From an uncultured Oscillibacter sp. (GTDB taxonomy: Bacteria > Bacillota > Clostridia > Oscillospirales > Oscillospiraceae): 38,480 bases of DNA. The stretch lies in contig CANDBG010000021.1 in assembly GCA_947382875.1 (NCBI GenBank), forward strand, positions 1 through 38,480, given 5' to 3'. Positions 1 through 7,416 of this stretch are shown here, in pieces. The position numbers and the translations under genes are program-made. Position 1 is the first letter of the stretch; each line of letters opens with the position of its first letter. The notes below the pieces were generated by a model that saw only the letters and a program-made list of their open reading frames with translations, had not been told where the DNA came from and searched no databases.

Positions 1-59
1 TGGACTGCGGTTCTTGCTGCGACAGCTGCCCCAACGGCGCCATTGTTCCCGAGGAATAA
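1..59 (+). CDS. 4Fe-4S ferredoxin-type protein, C-terminal fragment
   Basis: Only the last 18 codons are in the window, read from base 3 to a TAA at 57-59. They contain a CGSCCDSCPNGAI segment, which lines up with the second half of a bacterial ferredoxin cluster motif (CxxCxxxCP followed by xGAI). The protein therefore ends shortly after an iron-sulfur motif, as small clostridial ferredoxins often do. The rest of the gene lies upstream of the window, so it could also be the C-terminal end of a larger iron-sulfur protein. An intrinsic terminator follows 13 bases after the stop, so this is the last gene of its transcript. Confidence 0.75.
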   Translation, partial: DCGSCCDSCPNGAIVPEE

Positions 60-72
60 GAACGGGATACAT

Positions 73-107
73 AAAACCCCGCCGGCTGCGTGCCTGCGGG
101 GTTTTTT
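73..107 (+). terminator. Rho-independent terminator of the ferredoxin gene
   Basis: AAAACCCCGC at 73-82 pairs perfectly with GCGGGGTTTT at 96-105 around a 13-base loop, and the stem runs into a T tract. It sits directly behind the ferredoxin stop codon. Confidence 0.9.
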
Positions 108-174
108 GTTTCTCCCTTTTCCCTTTCGTGTTGTCGCTCCATTTTCTAAATTTCCTGTTAAAATAGCCAAATGG

Positions 175-199
175 GCCGTTATCAATTGCGGATAACGGC
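175..199 (-). terminator. hairpin at the end of the zinc-ribbon gene
   Basis: GCCGTTATC at 175-183 and GATAACGGC at 191-199 form a perfect 9-bp stem with a 7-base loop. It begins 15 bases downstream of the reverse-strand stop at 215. The tract after the stem on that strand is only moderately T-rich, so this may be a weak terminator or simply a stabilising 3' hairpin. Confidence 0.5.
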
Positions 200-214
200 T
201 TTATAAACTGGAAG

Positions 215-421
215 TTATCGGTTGGTGAGTTTATTCGGTTTATCCGTTAAAGCGAAATCAAATACAGCCCCGCAATCCCTGCAAGCGGAGCATATAAGGA
301 AGGAACTCTTTTTAACTAAGCCTTTTTGGTTGTTAGGGATAAACGTAAATCCGTATGGAGCTGTTAGACTTCCGCTTATAACATCTACGCTCCCGCATTT
401 TGGGCATTTCCTGCTTTCCAT
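215..421 (-). CDS. small zinc-ribbon protein, function unknown
   Basis: This 68-residue protein starts with CPKCGS at residues 6-11 and carries a second cysteine cluster, CSACRDCG, at about residues 44-51. Two paired-cysteine knuckles separated by roughly 35 residues are what a zinc ribbon looks like. The middle contains an aromatic and proline-rich strand (TAPYGFTFIPNN). The ATG at 421 is preceded by GGAGAG at a normal distance. It is monocistronic, between the ferredoxin terminator and a convergent-free gap. Proteins of this size are often called hypothetical or DNA/RNA-binding; no specific role can be read from the sequence. The forward ORF over the same bases is a shadow. Confidence 0.7.
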   Translation of the reverse strand: MESRKCPKCGSVDVISGSLTAPYGFTFIPNNQKGLVKKSSFLICSACRDCGAVFDFALTDKPNKLTNR

Positions 422-546
422 AACATTCTCTCCATAAATACCGATTTGTCGTTTCCATTATGCCACAGTCCATTTTAACCTGTATTTGGTGAAACTGCCA
501 AAGCTATACTCCAGTAACACAAAAGATAAACGGGATTTTTTGTTTT

Positions 547-915
547 TCAGCCGCGCTTGAAGCCCAGGTAACGGGAACCTTGAAAGGTAAGGCTGCCCCG
601 GTCGCCCTCGGCCAGCTGGCCGTATTCCTGGCCGGTTACGCTAAATTCCATGCGGTCGCCGCTGTCGACCTGGAAGGTGACGTAATACCATGTGGAAGCG
701 GAGGCGCTGCCGTGTCCGCCGCTGACCTTCGTGCGCTTGGTGATAACCACGGCGGATACGGTGAGTTTGGGAGAGTGATTGTCCTTGCTTCGCTGGCGCA
801 GGCCCTGCACGAGAAATAATATGACACAGCCTAAAAACAAACCGGCAATCAGCAGCCAAATAACGCCAAAAAGGCCGAAATTCGAAAAAAATCCCATGCC
901 ATAGCCTGGATACAT
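547..915 (-). CDS. DUF2500-like single-pass membrane protein
   Basis: The predicted protein is 122 residues. A glycine/aromatic N-terminus is followed by one hydrophobic segment at about residues 13-37 (FGLFGVIWLLIAGLFLGCVI), then a soluble C-terminal domain rich in beta strands (VSAVVITKRTKVSGG, WYYVTFQVDSGDRMEFSV, GDRGSLTFQGSRYLGF). That arrangement matches the DUF2500 family of small membrane-anchored proteins, whose role is not established. I place the start at the ATG at 915, because AAAGGGG lies 9 bases upstream. A longer reading from the TTG at 972 would begin inside the -35 box of its own promoter. It is transcribed divergently from trmN6. Confidence 0.75.
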   Translation of the reverse strand: MYPGYGMGFFSNFGLFGVIWLLIAGLFLGCVILFLVQGLRQRSKDNHSPKLTVSAVVITKRTKVSGGHGSASASTWYYVTFQVDSGDRMEFSVTGQEYGQLAEGDRGSLTFQGSRYLGFKRG

Positions 916-943
916 AATAACACGCCCCTTTCTTTGTTCCATC

Positions 944-972
944 ATTCTATCATAAAATACCTCCTCCCGCAA
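944..972 (-). promoter_or_regulatory. sigma-A promoter of the DUF2500-like gene
   Basis: On the reverse strand TTGCGG (972-967) is followed after 17 bases by TAGAAT (949-944). Transcription would begin near 937, which rules out the upstream start codons of the gene. Confidence 0.6.
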
Positions 973-982
973 GTCTGCACAT

Positions 983-1011
983 TTGACAGAACCCGCATTC
1001 TGTTGTAAAAT
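983..1011 (+). promoter_or_regulatory. sigma-A promoter of the trmN6 operon
   Basis: TTGACA at 983-988, a 17-base spacer and TAAAAT at 1006-1011, 33 bases before the trmN6 ATG. It stands back to back with the reverse promoter at 944-972. Confidence 0.75.
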
Positions 1012-1043
1012 TTCCTGTATTACATTTGCGGAGGAAAATCCTG

Positions 1044-1769
1044 ATGGAACACTGGGAAGAACTCAAGCCCGGCGGTTTCCGGTTCGTCTGGGCGGACGAT
1101 TTGTTCCGTCCGGGAACTGATACATTTCTTCTGTCGTCGCTGCCGCGGCTGAAACCGGGCTTACGGGTATGTGACCTGGGCTGTGGGACGGGTCTGCTGG
1201 GGCTTTTGCTGTTGCAGCGGGAAACGGGGATTTTTGTAACCGGCGTTGAAATTCAAACGGAGGCTGTTCAGTTGGCGGAAGAAGCTGTACGGGAAAACGG
1301 CCTGCAGGATCGTTTCACAATTCGTCTGGAAGACTTACGGGAAAGCGCCCTGCCCGCCGGGAGCTTTGATCTGGCGGTCTGCAACCCGCCGTATTATCCT
1401 CTGCAAAGCGGCTGCGCCACCGCGGACGCCGCCCGCCGAGCGGCCCGTTCGGAGTCCGTCTGCACACTGGCGGATGTCTGCCGCACAGCGGCGCGGCTGG
1501 TTCGCTGGGGCGGAGCGTTCTGCCTCGTCCACAAGCCGGAACGCCTTGCCGACCTGTTCTGCACCTTGCGGGAAACCGGCTGGGAAGCGAAACGTCTGCG
1601 GTTCGTGAGCCAAACGCCGGAGTCGGTCCCGTCGCTGGCGCTTCTGGAAGCCCGGCGGGGCGGAAAACCTGGCTTGACGATGGGACCGCCCTTGCTTCTG
1701 CAAGCCTCGGACGGAAAACCGTCTTCGGAGCTGGAACGCATTTATTTTCGACAGGAGGCCCCTCTATGA
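1044..1769 (+). CDS. trmN6: tRNA1(Val) (adenine-N6)-methyltransferase family protein
   Basis: This 241-residue protein is a class I SAM-dependent methyltransferase. Residues 44-50 read DLGCGTG (the SAM loop) and residues 114-117 read NPPY, the catalytic motif of N6-adenine methyltransferases. The N-terminal FRFVWADDLFRPGTDTFLLSS stretch is typical of the TrmN6/YabB group, which methylates A37 of certain tRNAs in the cytoplasm. The ATG at 1044 is chosen over the TTG at 1026 because GGAGG at 1030-1034 is then correctly spaced. The gene overlaps rsmI by four bases (ATGA), the same yabB-yabC order seen in Bacillus, which supports the call. The exact target tRNA is inferred from the family only. 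Confidence 0.88.
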   Translation: MEHWEELKPGGFRFVWADDLFRPGTDTFLLSSLPRLKPGLRVCDLGCGTGLLGLLLLQRETGIFVTGVEIQTEAVQLAEEAVRENGLQDRFTIRLEDLRESALPAGSFDLAVCNPPYYPLQSGCATADAARRAARSESVCTLADVCRTAARLVRWGGAFCLVHKPERLADLFCTLRETGWEAKRLRFVSQTPESVPSLALLEARRGGKPGLTMGPPLLLQASDGKPSSELERIYFRQEAPL

Positions 1770-2602
1770 GCGGAACACTGTATCTGGTTGCAACGCCCAT
1801 CGGCAACCTGGGAGACTTTTCCCCCCGAGCCGTGGAGACATTGCAAACCGTGGATTTTGTCGCAGCGGAGGACACACGGGTATCCTTGAAGCTGCTGAAC
1901 CATTTTCAAATCAAAAAGCCTTTGGTCAGTTACCATGAACACAATCACGTCACGGCGGGACAGACGATTCTGGCGCGGCTGCTGGCGGGCGAGTCCTGTG
2001 CGCTGGTCACGGATGCGGGCACTCCGGCCGTCTCGGATCCCGGGGAAGATTTAGTGCGTCTGTGCGCCGAAAGCCATGTGGAGGTATTGGCGGTGCCCGG
2101 CTGCTGTGCGGCGGTGAACGCCCTGGCAGTCAGCGGCCTGCCGACCGGACGCTTTACCTTTGAGGGCTTTCTTGCCGTCAACAAAAAGAACCGTCGGGAA
2201 CACCTGAACAGTCTTCGGACGGAAACCCGGACGATGATTTTTCACGAGGCCCCTCACAAGCTCCGCGGGACGCTGGACGATTTCGCAAAGACCTTTGGTC
2301 CGGAACGGCGAATAACTCTCTGCCGGGAGATGACGAAGCTCCATGAAGAAACGTTCCGCTGCACGCTGGAGGAAGCCGCCGCCTTTTATGCGGAACATAC
2401 CCCGCGGGGGGAATATGTGCTTGTGATAGCGGGCGCGGAGGAACGTTCGGAACCCGCCGTGACGCTGGAAGAAGCCGTCGCGCAGGTGTTGGCGCTCCAG
2501 AGGGAGGGCCTGCGGCTGAAAGACGCCGCAAAAGAAGTTGCGTCCTACACGGGATTGAGCAAAAATGAGCTGTACGCCGCTGCGTTGGGAAAAGAGGGGT
2601 AA
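1766..2602 (+). CDS. rsmI: 16S rRNA (cytidine1402-2'-O)-methyltransferase
   Basis: The 278-residue protein belongs to the tetrapyrrole-methylase-like RsmI family, which puts the 2'-O-methyl group on C1402 in the decoding centre of 16S rRNA. Visible hallmarks are LVATPIGNLGD near residue 7, AAEDTR at about 33-38, and VTDAGTPAVSDPG at about 79-91, all in the expected order. The length is normal for the family. Translation is coupled to trmN6 by a four-base overlap. The C-terminal part (LKDAAKEVASYTGLSKNELYAAAL) is the small helical domain usual for RsmI. Only five bases separate it from the following acetyltransferase, so the three genes form one transcript. Confidence 0.95.
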   Translation: MSGTLYLVATPIGNLGDFSPRAVETLQTVDFVAAEDTRVSLKLLNHFQIKKPLVSYHEHNHVTAGQTILARLLAGESCALVTDAGTPAVSDPGEDLVRLCAESHVEVLAVPGCCAAVNALAVSGLPTGRFTFEGFLAVNKKNRREHLNSLRTETRTMIFHEAPHKLRGTLDDFAKTFGPERRITLCREMTKLHEETFRCTLEEAAAFYAEHTPRGEYVLVIAGAEERSEPAVTLEEAVAQVLALQREGLRLKDAAKEVASYTGLSKNELYAAALGKEG

Positions 2603-2607
2603 CAAAA

Positions 2608-3177
2608 ATGGATCAGGTTGAGATCCGGCTGGTTACGGAGAACGATGCGCCGGGACTTTTGAACGTTTATCAATATTACGTCGAACACACGGCGATTTCG
2701 TTTGAATACGAAGTTCCGTCGCTGGAAGAATTCCGGGGGCGGATTGCCCGGGCGCTGCAGAAATATCCCTATTATGCGGCGACAGAAAACGGCAAAATCC
2801 TGGGCTACGCCTACGCGGGACCGTTTGCGGCACGGGAGGCTTACAACTGGTCGGCGGAGCTGACGGTTTACCTGTCGCCGGAAGCCAAGGGGAAAGGTTT
2901 TGGACGAAAGCTCTATGAGACCATGGAAAAATCTCTGAAAGACATGGGAATTCTGAACCTTTACGCCTGCATTGGATATCCGGAGGAAGAAGACGAGTAT
3001 CTGACCCGGAACAGCGCGGATTTTCACGCGCACATGGGTTTTTCCCTAGCGGGACGCTTCCGCAAGTGCGGTTACAAATTCGGCCGCTGGTATGACATGA
3101 TTTGGATGGAAAAAATCATCGGGACACATATGGACGGTCAAAAACCGGTCCGGCGGTTCCCGGAGGCGGGAGCGTGA
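2608..3177 (+). CDS. GNAT-family N-acetyltransferase, phosphinothricin-acetyltransferase-like
   Basis: The 189-residue protein has a GNAT fold. It opens with VEIRLVTENDAPGLLNVY, has the family strand AELTVYLSPEAKGKGFGRKL with the acetyl-CoA loop KGKGFG, and ends with the HAHMGFSLAGRFRKCGYKFGRWYDMIWMEK pattern seen in Pat/YwnH-type enzymes that acetylate small amines or amino-acid analogues. The true substrate cannot be read from the sequence. The start ATG at 2608 has AGAGGGG upstream, inside the end of rsmI. It is the last gene of the trmN6-rsmI operon, followed by a strong terminator. The function is unrelated to rRNA methylation, so the linkage probably reflects convenience of expression. 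Confidence 0.85.
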   Translation: MDQVEIRLVTENDAPGLLNVYQYYVEHTAISFEYEVPSLEEFRGRIARALQKYPYYAATENGKILGYAYAGPFAAREAYNWSAELTVYLSPEAKGKGFGRKLYETMEKSLKDMGILNLYACIGYPEEEDEYLTRNSADFHAHMGFSLAGRFRKCGYKFGRWYDMIWMEKIIGTHMDGQKPVRRFPEAGA

Positions 3178-3194
3178 ATTCCCGGCAAAATAAG

Positions 3195-3222
3195 AAACCG
3201 GTGTGGAAAACCACACCGGTTT
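3195..3222. terminator. bidirectional terminator between two convergent operons
   Basis: AAACCGGTGTGG (3195-3206), loop AAAA, CCACACCGGTTT (3211-3222): a perfect 12-bp stem. A T-rich stretch follows on the plus strand and CTTATTTT on the minus strand. It serves the GNAT gene and the HAD gene, whose stop codons lie 18 and 21 bases away. Confidence 0.85.
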
Positions 3223-3243
3223 TGTGTTTGCCGAAACGCCGTT

Positions 3244-4086
3244 TCAATATTTTTGGTTCAGGCGCTCAATTACGTCCCCGATGGCCCCGTCCCGGGCGTG
3301 GCGGACGATGGTTGCGCCGCAGGCCCGTACCGCCGGAATGCAGTTCTCCGGCGCGAAGCCTTCCGCGGCGGCTGTGAGCATAGAGATGTCGTTGGCCTCG
3401 TCGCCGGCGCAGTAGACGTGTTCCATAGAAATGCTCAAACGCGCCGCCAGACGCCGCAGCATATCTCCCTTATTGGCCCCCTTGGCGGTCATTTCCAGCA
3501 ACGTTTTTCCAGAGAAAATCAACTCGTAATCCGCTGCCCAGCCCTGCTCGTGCAAAAACGCGACAATGCCTTCCAGCGTCTGGCGGTCCGCCTCGTAAAG
3601 CAGCTTTCCCAGCGGAAGCGGCACATCCGCCATGGACGGCAGTTCCACAACGGAAACCTTGGTAATCCGTTCATGCTGGCGGGTGATTTCGTTGGGATGT
3701 ACCGCGTGAATCACGTTGTCAATATGATACGCTTCAATCGCCGCGCCGGGGAAACGGTCCAGAACGGCCTGTCCGCGTTCCCGGGCGCGTTCATCCAGAA
3801 GGGCGGCTTCCAGGTACTCATCCTTGATGAAATCGTAAATTGCCGCGCCGTTGCACACCACGCCCGGACTGTTCATCGGCACTTCGTTTGCGTAATTCAA
3901 AAACGCCGCCAGCGCCCGGCCTGTGGCTATGGCAAACCGTCCGCCCTCCGCCATGAAGTATTCCAGCGCCTTTCGGTTTCGTTCCGGCAAAGGCGGCACC
4001 GGCGTACCGGAACGCAGGGCGTCCTCTGTGTAAATAAGGGTGTTGTCGAAGTCGCTTGCCAGCAAAACACCGTCAAATTTTCCCAT
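3244..4086 (-). CDS. Cof-type HAD-superfamily (IIB) phosphatase
   Basis: The 280-residue protein begins LLASDFDNTL, which is HAD motif I (DxDxT), and has motif IV as GDEANDISML near residue 228. A conserved lysine is likely within the GKTLLEMTAKGANKGDML stretch typical of Cof/YkrA-like sugar phosphatases. The segment between motifs is long enough for the type IIB cap domain. Such enzymes dephosphorylate sugar phosphates or nucleotides; the substrate cannot be assigned. It is the third gene of the holB-ricT-HAD transcript, 18 bases behind ricT, with AAAGGGG before its ATG. It ends at the shared terminator at 3195-3222. Confidence 0.85.
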   Translation of the reverse strand: MGKFDGVLLASDFDNTLIYTEDALRSGTPVPPLPERNRKALEYFMAEGGRFAIATGRALAAFLNYANEVPMNSPGVVCNGAAIYDFIKDEYLEAALLDERARERGQAVLDRFPGAAIEAYHIDNVIHAVHPNEITRQHERITKVSVVELPSMADVPLPLGKLLYEADRQTLEGIVAFLHEQGWAADYELIFSGKTLLEMTAKGANKGDMLRRLAARLSISMEHVYCAGDEANDISMLTAAAEGFAPENCIPAVRACGATIVRHARDGAIGDVIERLNQKY

Positions 4087-4104
4087 CTTATGCGTCCCCT
4101 TTCT

Positions 4105-5238
4105 TCAGCCCTTGTTCGGCTGTTCGCCCTTGTTCCAGCGGCGTCCCCCGCGGTAGGGCGGACGCCGTTTTCCGTCATTGTTCCGGCCCTCGCCCTTTGC
4201 GGGCGGCTTGCCGGAACGGGGCGGCTTTCCGCCGGAGGGACGCGGCGGCTTGCGGTTGTTGTTCCGCCGTCGGTGGGAAAGAGGCTTTTCCTCTCCCTTT
4301 TCCGGCGGGAGGGGCGTGTCCATATGGAAGGGAACGGAAAAGACGGGCGGCATCAGTTCTTCCTCCTGGGTTTCCTCCACGAACCGCGCGGGACGGTCAG
4401 GAAGCTCAATACCGTCGCGGCTGCCCTTGCCGTTCCGCAGAACCTGAATTTCACAATTGTGATAACTTTTGAGGGTTTCCGGCGCGCTGTCCAGGCTGAC
4501 CTTCACCATCTCCCGCAGCAGGTCAATTCCTTTGACGTTGCCGGGGCCGTCGGGCGTTTGAACGAAGGATTCCACTTTCGGCATCCGCCTGGAGGCGTCC
4601 TCGTAAACGTTCTGCTCATATTTCAGACAGCACATCAGCCGTCCGCAGGTGCCGGAAATTTTGGTGGGATTCAGGCTGAGGTTTTGGGTTTTCGCCATCT
4701 TAATGGAAACCGGCATAAAACCTTCCAGAAAGGAGGAACAGCAGAAAGGGCGTCCGCAAATGCCAAGACCGCCGATCATCTTGGCCTCGTCCCGCACGCC
4801 GATCTGACGCAGTTCAATTCTGGCCCGGAAGACCGACGCCAGGTCCCGCACCAGCTCCCGGAAATCTACCCGTCCGTCAGCGGTGAAATAGAAAACGATT
4901 TTGTTGCTGTCGAACCCGGCGGAGACGCTTACCAGCTTCATCACCAGTCCATGCTCTGCGATTTTCCGTTCACAGATGGAAAAGGCTTCCCGCTCTTTTT
5001 TGTGGTTGTACTCCAAAATACGGAGGTCGTTGTCGTCGGCGATCCGCACCATGACGCTCAAAGGCTTGACGATAGCCTCATCCTCCACTTCATGGTTTCC
5101 CTGGGTGCAGACGGCCACTTCCAGGCCCTGGGCGGTCTGGACGACAACCTGTTCGCCCGCCCGCACAAAAATTCCCTGGGAATCAAAAAAATAGTTTTTG
5201 CTTCCGTTCCGAAAACGGACGCTGATTACTTCCGTCAA
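4105..5238 (-). CDS. ricT: PSP1-domain protein RicT (YaaT)
   Basis: The 377-residue protein carries the PSP1/RicT core in its first 210 residues. Six cysteines occur in two CxxxxCC-type sets: C161, C166 and C167 (ICGRPFCCSSF), and C198, C203 and C204 (TCGRLMCC). In Bacillus RicT partners with RicA and RicF in a complex carrying 4Fe-4S clusters that stimulates RNase Y processing and affects sporulation and competence. The C-terminal 90 residues are different: a low-complexity tail rich in Arg, Pro, Gly and Asn (RRRNNNRKPPRPSGGKPPR), probably disordered and possibly RNA-binding. The gene overlaps holB by four bases (ATGA), the same pairing found in Bacillus. No ricA or ricF lies in the window. 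Confidence 0.93.
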   Translation of the reverse strand: MTEVISVRFRNGSKNYFFDSQGIFVRAGEQVVVQTAQGLEVAVCTQGNHEVEDEAIVKPLSVMVRIADDNDLRILEYNHKKEREAFSICERKIAEHGLVMKLVSVSAGFDSNKIVFYFTADGRVDFRELVRDLASVFRARIELRQIGVRDEAKMIGGLGICGRPFCCSSFLEGFMPVSIKMAKTQNLSLNPTKISGTCGRLMCCLKYEQNVYEDASRRMPKVESFVQTPDGPGNVKGIDLLREMVKVSLDSAPETLKSYHNCEIQVLRNGKGSRDGIELPDRPARFVEETQEEELMPPVFSVPFHMDTPLPPEKGEEKPLSHRRRNNNRKPPRPSGGKPPRSGKPPAKGEGRNNDGKRRPPYRGGRRWNKGEQPNKG

Positions 5239-6089
5239 AGAGGTTCACACTCCAATTCTGCGGCGAGGGCGCCCAGCACGTGGCCGGGGCCGACGTTGTA
5301 AGCGCATTCGCCGTGATACTTTTTGAATAGCTCTATTGTGCGCATGATTTGTACATTTGTCAAGTTCTTCGCTAAAAATGGCGCAATTTCCCGGTTTGGG
5401 TCCTCCGGTTCCCGTCCGTACTGGAGCAGCAGCGCGGCGGAAAAGGCGTCGCGGCAGCGGTCCAGGAGGGCCGACAGGTCGTCCCGGCTGATTTTCCGGC
5501 GTTCCAGACGCACGGCAATTTCCGCCGCCGCGCCCCGCCGGCGTACCGCCGCACGACACAAGGCTTCCGCGTCCTCAAGGGCGTCGGCGGTTCCCGGCCC
5601 GGCGGGACGCAGCTTCAATTCGACGCAGCGGGAACGAAGGGTTTGCAGGACCACCGCCGGATTTTCCGCACAGAAAAGAAAGGCGGCATACGGCGGGCCT
5701 TCCTCCACCAGCTTCAGAAGGACGTTTTGATCCTGTTCCGTCAAAAGGGTGCAGTCCGGAAAGAGGTAGACCTTCCGGCGGCCCTCGTTGGGCTGGATGT
5801 AGGCGTCGGCCCGCACGGCCCGCACCACTTCCACGGCAATGTTTTTATGCTGCGGGTCCTGAACGGTGGAAACATCCGGATGGATCTCGGCCAGAACCTT
5901 CCGGCAGGCGGCGCAGACGCCGCAGGGGGGCCCGCTGCCCTCGCACTGCATGGCGGCGGCGGCGTAACGAGCGGCATGGAGCCGGTCGCCGCTGCCAGTG
6001 ATGAGCAGGGCATGGGAGAGCGTGCCCCGCGCCGCCGCTGCGCGGATGCGGGACAGGATCGGGTCTTCGTTTGCGGCAGATGCTGGCAT
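5235..6089 (-). CDS. holB: DNA polymerase III delta-prime subunit
   Basis: The 284-residue protein is a clamp-loader AAA+ subunit. Four cysteines, C49, C56, C59 and C62, form the zinc-binding insert seen in delta-prime. The Walker A position is degenerate (ITGSGDRLHAAR, no GKT), as expected for a subunit that does not hydrolyse ATP. LLKLVEEGP (about 123-131) and LRSRCVELKL (about 150-159) correspond to the LLKxLEEP and SRC motifs. The ATG at 6089 has AAGGAGG seven bases upstream. It overlaps ricT. In Bacillus tmk precedes holB, whereas here a divergent DeoR regulator lies upstream instead. The sequence is more Ala/Arg-rich than average. Confidence 0.9.
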   Translation of the reverse strand: MPASAANEDPILSRIRAAAARGTLSHALLITGSGDRLHAARYAAAAMQCEGSGPPCGVCAACRKVLAEIHPDVSTVQDPQHKNIAVEVVRAVRADAYIQPNEGRRKVYLFPDCTLLTEQDQNVLLKLVEEGPPYAAFLFCAENPAVVLQTLRSRCVELKLRPAGPGTADALEDAEALCRAAVRRRGAAAEIAVRLERRKISRDDLSALLDRCRDAFSAALLLQYGREPEDPNREIAPFLAKNLTNVQIMRTIELFKKYHGECAYNVGPGHVLGALAAELECEPL

Positions 6090-6217
6090 GACGGTTCCTC
6101 CTTATGCGGTGAATAGCCGCTTTCTCACAGCATAACACATTTTGCGGCAAAAGAAAAGGGGTTCTCCCGGTTCCGAGCGTTGCCGTGAAGTTGCACAAAA
6201 ACGGAGGAGGTTTTTTG

Positions 6218-6267
6218 TGATTGAAATTGATTGAAAAATATTGACTTTGATTGAAAATAGTGATAAT
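6218..6267 (+). promoter_or_regulatory. phased operator array over the DeoR-gene promoter
   Basis: TGATTGAAA occurs exactly at 6218-6226, 6228-6236 and 6248-6256. A degenerate copy (ATATTGACT) fills the place at 6238-6246, so the repeat unit is 10 bases, one helical turn. A possible promoter lies among them: TTGACT 6241-6246 and GATAAT 6262-6267 with a short 15-base spacer. Direct repeats of this type are usual binding sites for DeoR-family repressors. Binding by the adjacent regulator, and therefore autoregulation, is an inference. Confidence 0.7.
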
Positions 6268-6320
6268 CTAAAAATGCAAAGAGCAAAACGATAAAAAACA
6301 ATCAAAAAGAGGTGAGACAG

Positions 6321-7070
6321 ATGGCACTGTTGGCCGAACAACGGGCGGAAGTCATTTTGCAGGAGCTGGAAACCCACCGGGCCGCCAGCGTAACGGATCT
6401 CTGCCAGATCACAGGCGCTTCCGAGGCCACCATCCGGCGGGACCTGAACGCCCTGGCCAAACAGGGAAAGCTGAGCAAGGTCCACGGCGGCGCGGTACAG
6501 GTGAACGGGGAATTTCTTGCGGAGGACCCGGAGATGTCCGTCAAGCGGGCGCAGCACATTCCGGAAAAGGAACGGATTGCCCAGTATGCCGCCGGTCTCA
6601 TCCAGGACGAGGATATCGTGTTTCTGGACGGCGGAAGCACCGTCATGCGAATGACCGAACACCTGAAGCCTACCAAGGCCCTGTTTGTAACCAATGGCGT
6701 GGAGTGCGCCTTCTGGCTGCTGGAACGAGGACTGCGGGTGTATGTCCTGGGCGGCGCGCTGAAGCGCGACACCGCCGCCACCGTAGGGGCGCAGGCCATG
6801 GACGCCCTGCGGCGGTATAATTTCACGAAAGCGTTTCTGGGCGCCAGCGGCGTCACCGTGGAGCACGGCTTCACCGTGTCCGACCCCGAGGACGCGGCGC
6901 TCAAGGCCCTGGCCGCCGAGCGTGCGCGACAGGTTTATATGCTGGTGGATTCCAGCAAATTCGGACGCTCCGGCGCGGCGGTGGTTTTCCCGGCGGAGGA
7001 GGCGGCCATTGTCACCGACAAACCCCTTGGCAGGGAATATCTGGATTACACCAGCGTTGTGGTGGTTTAA
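6321..7070 (+). CDS. DeoR/GlpR-family sugar-phosphate-responsive transcription regulator
   Basis: The 249-residue protein has a DeoR N-terminal winged helix at about residues 3-57 (VTDLCQITGASEATIRRDLNAL as recognition region, then LSKVHGGAV). The C-terminal sensor domain includes VFLDGGSTVMRM, LFVTNGVE, VYVLGGALKRDTAATVG and MLVDSSKFGRSG, motifs shared with GlpR, FruR and AgaR that bind phosphorylated sugars. I use the ATG at 6321, which follows AGAGGTGA, rather than the GTG at 6312 that overlaps this ribosome binding site. It heads the ptsH-ptsI-mtlA transcript and has repeated operator-like sequences upstream. It probably represses the operon until its effector, likely a hexitol phosphate or fructose phosphate, accumulates. 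Confidence 0.88.
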   Translation: MALLAEQRAEVILQELETHRAASVTDLCQITGASEATIRRDLNALAKQGKLSKVHGGAVQVNGEFLAEDPEMSVKRAQHIPEKERIAQYAAGLIQDEDIVFLDGGSTVMRMTEHLKPTKALFVTNGVECAFWLLERGLRVYVLGGALKRDTAATVGAQAMDALRRYNFTKAFLGASGVTVEHGFTVSDPEDAALKALAAERARQVYMLVDSSKFGRSGAAVVFPAEEAAIVTDKPLGREYLDYTSVVVV

Positions 7071-7082
7071 CTGCGTGATTTA

Positions 7083-7091
7083 TGATTGAAA
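7083..7091 (+). promoter_or_regulatory. single operator copy ahead of ptsH
   Basis: The same TGATTGAAA unit found three times upstream of the DeoR gene recurs here, 12 bases after its stop and 44 bases before the ptsH ATG. A weaker match sits one turn upstream. It suggests a second point of control on the PTS genes. Confidence 0.55.
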
Positions 7092-7134
7092 GGTCATAAT
7101 GATAATATTTCAAAAGTAGAAAGGAAGCATCATC

Positions 7135-7401
7135 ATGGTATCTGCAACGACAAAGGTTATCAATCCCCAGGGGCTGCATATGCGTCCCGCACAGCTCTTC
7201 GTCACGGAGATGGGCAAGTATCAGAGCGACGTAACCATCGTGTTCAACGGCAAGAGCATCAACGCCAAAAGCATCATGAACCTCATGGCATCCTGCATCA
7301 AGCAGGGCAGTGAAATTGAAATCCAGTGCAGCGGCGAGCAGGAAGCCGAAGCCCTGGCCGCCGCCGTGAAGCTGGTCGAGTCCGGCCTGGGCGACATGTA
7401 A
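7135..7401 (+). CDS. ptsH: phosphocarrier protein HPr
   Basis: The 88-residue protein has the HPr signature with the phosphorylatable His15 in NPQGLHMRPAQ and a Ser46 in NAKSIMNLM, the position phosphorylated by HPr kinase in Gram-positive bacteria. HPr relays phosphate from enzyme I to EIIA domains in the cytoplasm. The usual GLHARPA is GLHMRPA here, a mild variation. AGAAAGGAAG precedes the ATG. It lies between the DeoR regulator and ptsI, 15 bases ahead of ptsI, so this may be either the general HPr of the organism or one dedicated to this sugar operon. The presence of Ser46 favours a role in catabolite control as well. Confidence 0.92.
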   Translation: MVSATTKVINPQGLHMRPAQLFVTEMGKYQSDVTIVFNGKSINAKSIMNLMASCIKQGSEIEIQCSGEQEAEALAAAVKLVESGLGDM

Positions 7402-7416
7402 CCAAGGAGGTACGGG

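Noticed and set aside
3253-5301. 682-residue forward ORF opposite the HAD and ricT genes
   Set aside because: It runs antisense to two clearly recognisable genes, has no ribosome binding site and its translation resembles no protein. It is a product of GC-rich third positions.
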